Assembly: GCF_900176205.1 (NCBI RefSeq)
Contig: NZ_LT859959.1
Coordinates: forward strand, 4,175,001 to 4,239,000
Direction of reading: 5' to 3'
Source of the DNA: Bradyrhizobium sp. ORS 285
GTDB lineage: Bacteria > Pseudomonadota > Alphaproteobacteria > Rhizobiales > Xanthobacteraceae
Length of the DNA stretch: 64,000 bases
The notes below the pieces were generated by a model. It was not told where the DNA came from. It saw only the letters and a list, made by a program, of their open reading frames with translations, and made no database searches. The position numbers and the translations under genes were made by a program. Positions 63,741 to 64,000 of the stretch are shown here, piece by piece. Each line of letters starts with the position of its first letter. The stretch's first letter is position 1.

Positions 63741-64000
63741 GCCGCCTCCCGCCGCTCGCGCCATTTGTGGACGGCGAAGGCAATCGTACCGGCGACGACG
63801 CCGCTGACCAGGATGTCGACGCCGCTGTTGAGCCGGGCAGCCAACGGATACAGCACGAGGCCGAGGCCGAGCGCGAGCACGTCGGCGAGCTCCTTGGCAT
63901 TGCGCAAGGTGGAGAACAGGAACGCCAGCGGCGTCAGCAGCAGCACGGCGGCGCCGAAGGTCTGGGACAGGTTGGCGGCGAGCAGATAGCCGATGATGGT
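63737..64000 (-). CDS. AzlC-family permease, C-terminal part (5' end outside window)
   Basis: The last ~87 residues of the large AzlC subunit: TIIGYLLAANLSQTFGAAVL, then ADVLALGLGLVLYPLAARLN and the end KWRERREAA. Three hydrophobic helices are visible. It is coupled to azlD by a 4-bp overlap. Its start lies beyond the window. Confidence 0.88.
   Translation of the reverse strand, partial: TIIGYLLAANLSQTFGAAVLLLTPLAFLFSTLRNAKELADVLALGLGLVLYPLAARLNSGVDILVSGVVAGTIAFAVHKWRERREAA

Overview
The window is a high-GC, densely packed alphaproteobacterial chromosome segment, most probably Bradyrhizobium or a close relative in the Nitrobacteraceae. This is inferred from the proteins (rhizobial porins with an AADLPIKAK mature start, the divK-pleD pair, EipB/DUF1849, a NadQ-type Nudix/HTH regulator, short DUF1127 proteins) and from intergenic palindromes that I recognise from memory as abundant in that group. 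No database search was possible. The window starts inside dapA (3' end missing) and ends inside an azlC-type permease (5' end missing). It holds one tRNA and no rRNA, prophage, insertion sequence or CRISPR array that I could recognise.

Layout. 0-3 kb: dapA fragment and a soluble lytic transglycosylase whose stop codon lies in the first unit of a 7-bp tandem repeat. 3-11.5 kb: three rhizobial porins on the minus strand, two of them nearly identical, with a MarR regulator and a degenerate alpha/beta hydrolase between them. 12-14.3 kb: tRNA-Ser(GCT), a zinc-ribbon membrane protein, a Sel1-like protein and a 34-residue histone H1-like peptide. 14.7-18.6 kb: gatC-orf-gatA-orf-gatB. 18.7-21.8 kb: two nitronate-monooxygenase-type flavoproteins beside a divergent LysR gene with a palindromic operator. 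22-27.7 kb: cyclase-family protein, ruvX, AEC permease, CPBP protease coupled to an AidB-like dehydrogenase, VanX-like dipeptidase. 27.8-33.4 kb: pyrB, a dihydroorotase homologue lacking its HxH metal motif, plsY, a patatin, dprA. 33.4-35.2 kb: divergent hxlR/azoR, an SDR pseudogene and a small protein. 35.3-43.8 kb: topA-rnr-DUF983-Nudix, an LLM oxidoreductase and rpmG. 44-47.2 kb: a globin-coupled chemotaxis transducer, a small secreted protein and an HWE kinase/response-regulator pair.

47.2-50.6 kb is a repeat-rich accessory stretch. It has two tandem copies of a module made of a promoter-like element, a 25-codon upstream ORF, a terminator-like hairpin and a DUF1127 gene, then a gyrB N-terminal fragment and several families of dispersed palindromes, one of which folds as a branched RNA-like structure. 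50.6-54.3 kb: divK-pleD (cell-cycle and c-di-GMP control) opposite DUF3572-dinB. 54.3-58.4 kb: eipB, a RidA-family protein, glycerophosphodiesterase, a FemAB/GNAT-like protein and a HIT protein. 58.4-62.8 kb: the de novo NAD operon nadA-nadB-nadC with 4-bp overlaps, preceded by two 21-bp palindromes and a NadQ-type repressor gene. 62.8-64 kb: trmO-like gene and azlCD.

The strongest leads are the duplicated DUF1127 leader modules (candidate attenuators or uORF-controlled RNAs), the paired palindromes covering the nadA ribosome-binding site, the structured dispersed repeat at about 50.1 kb, and the pseudo-dihydroorotase beside pyrB.
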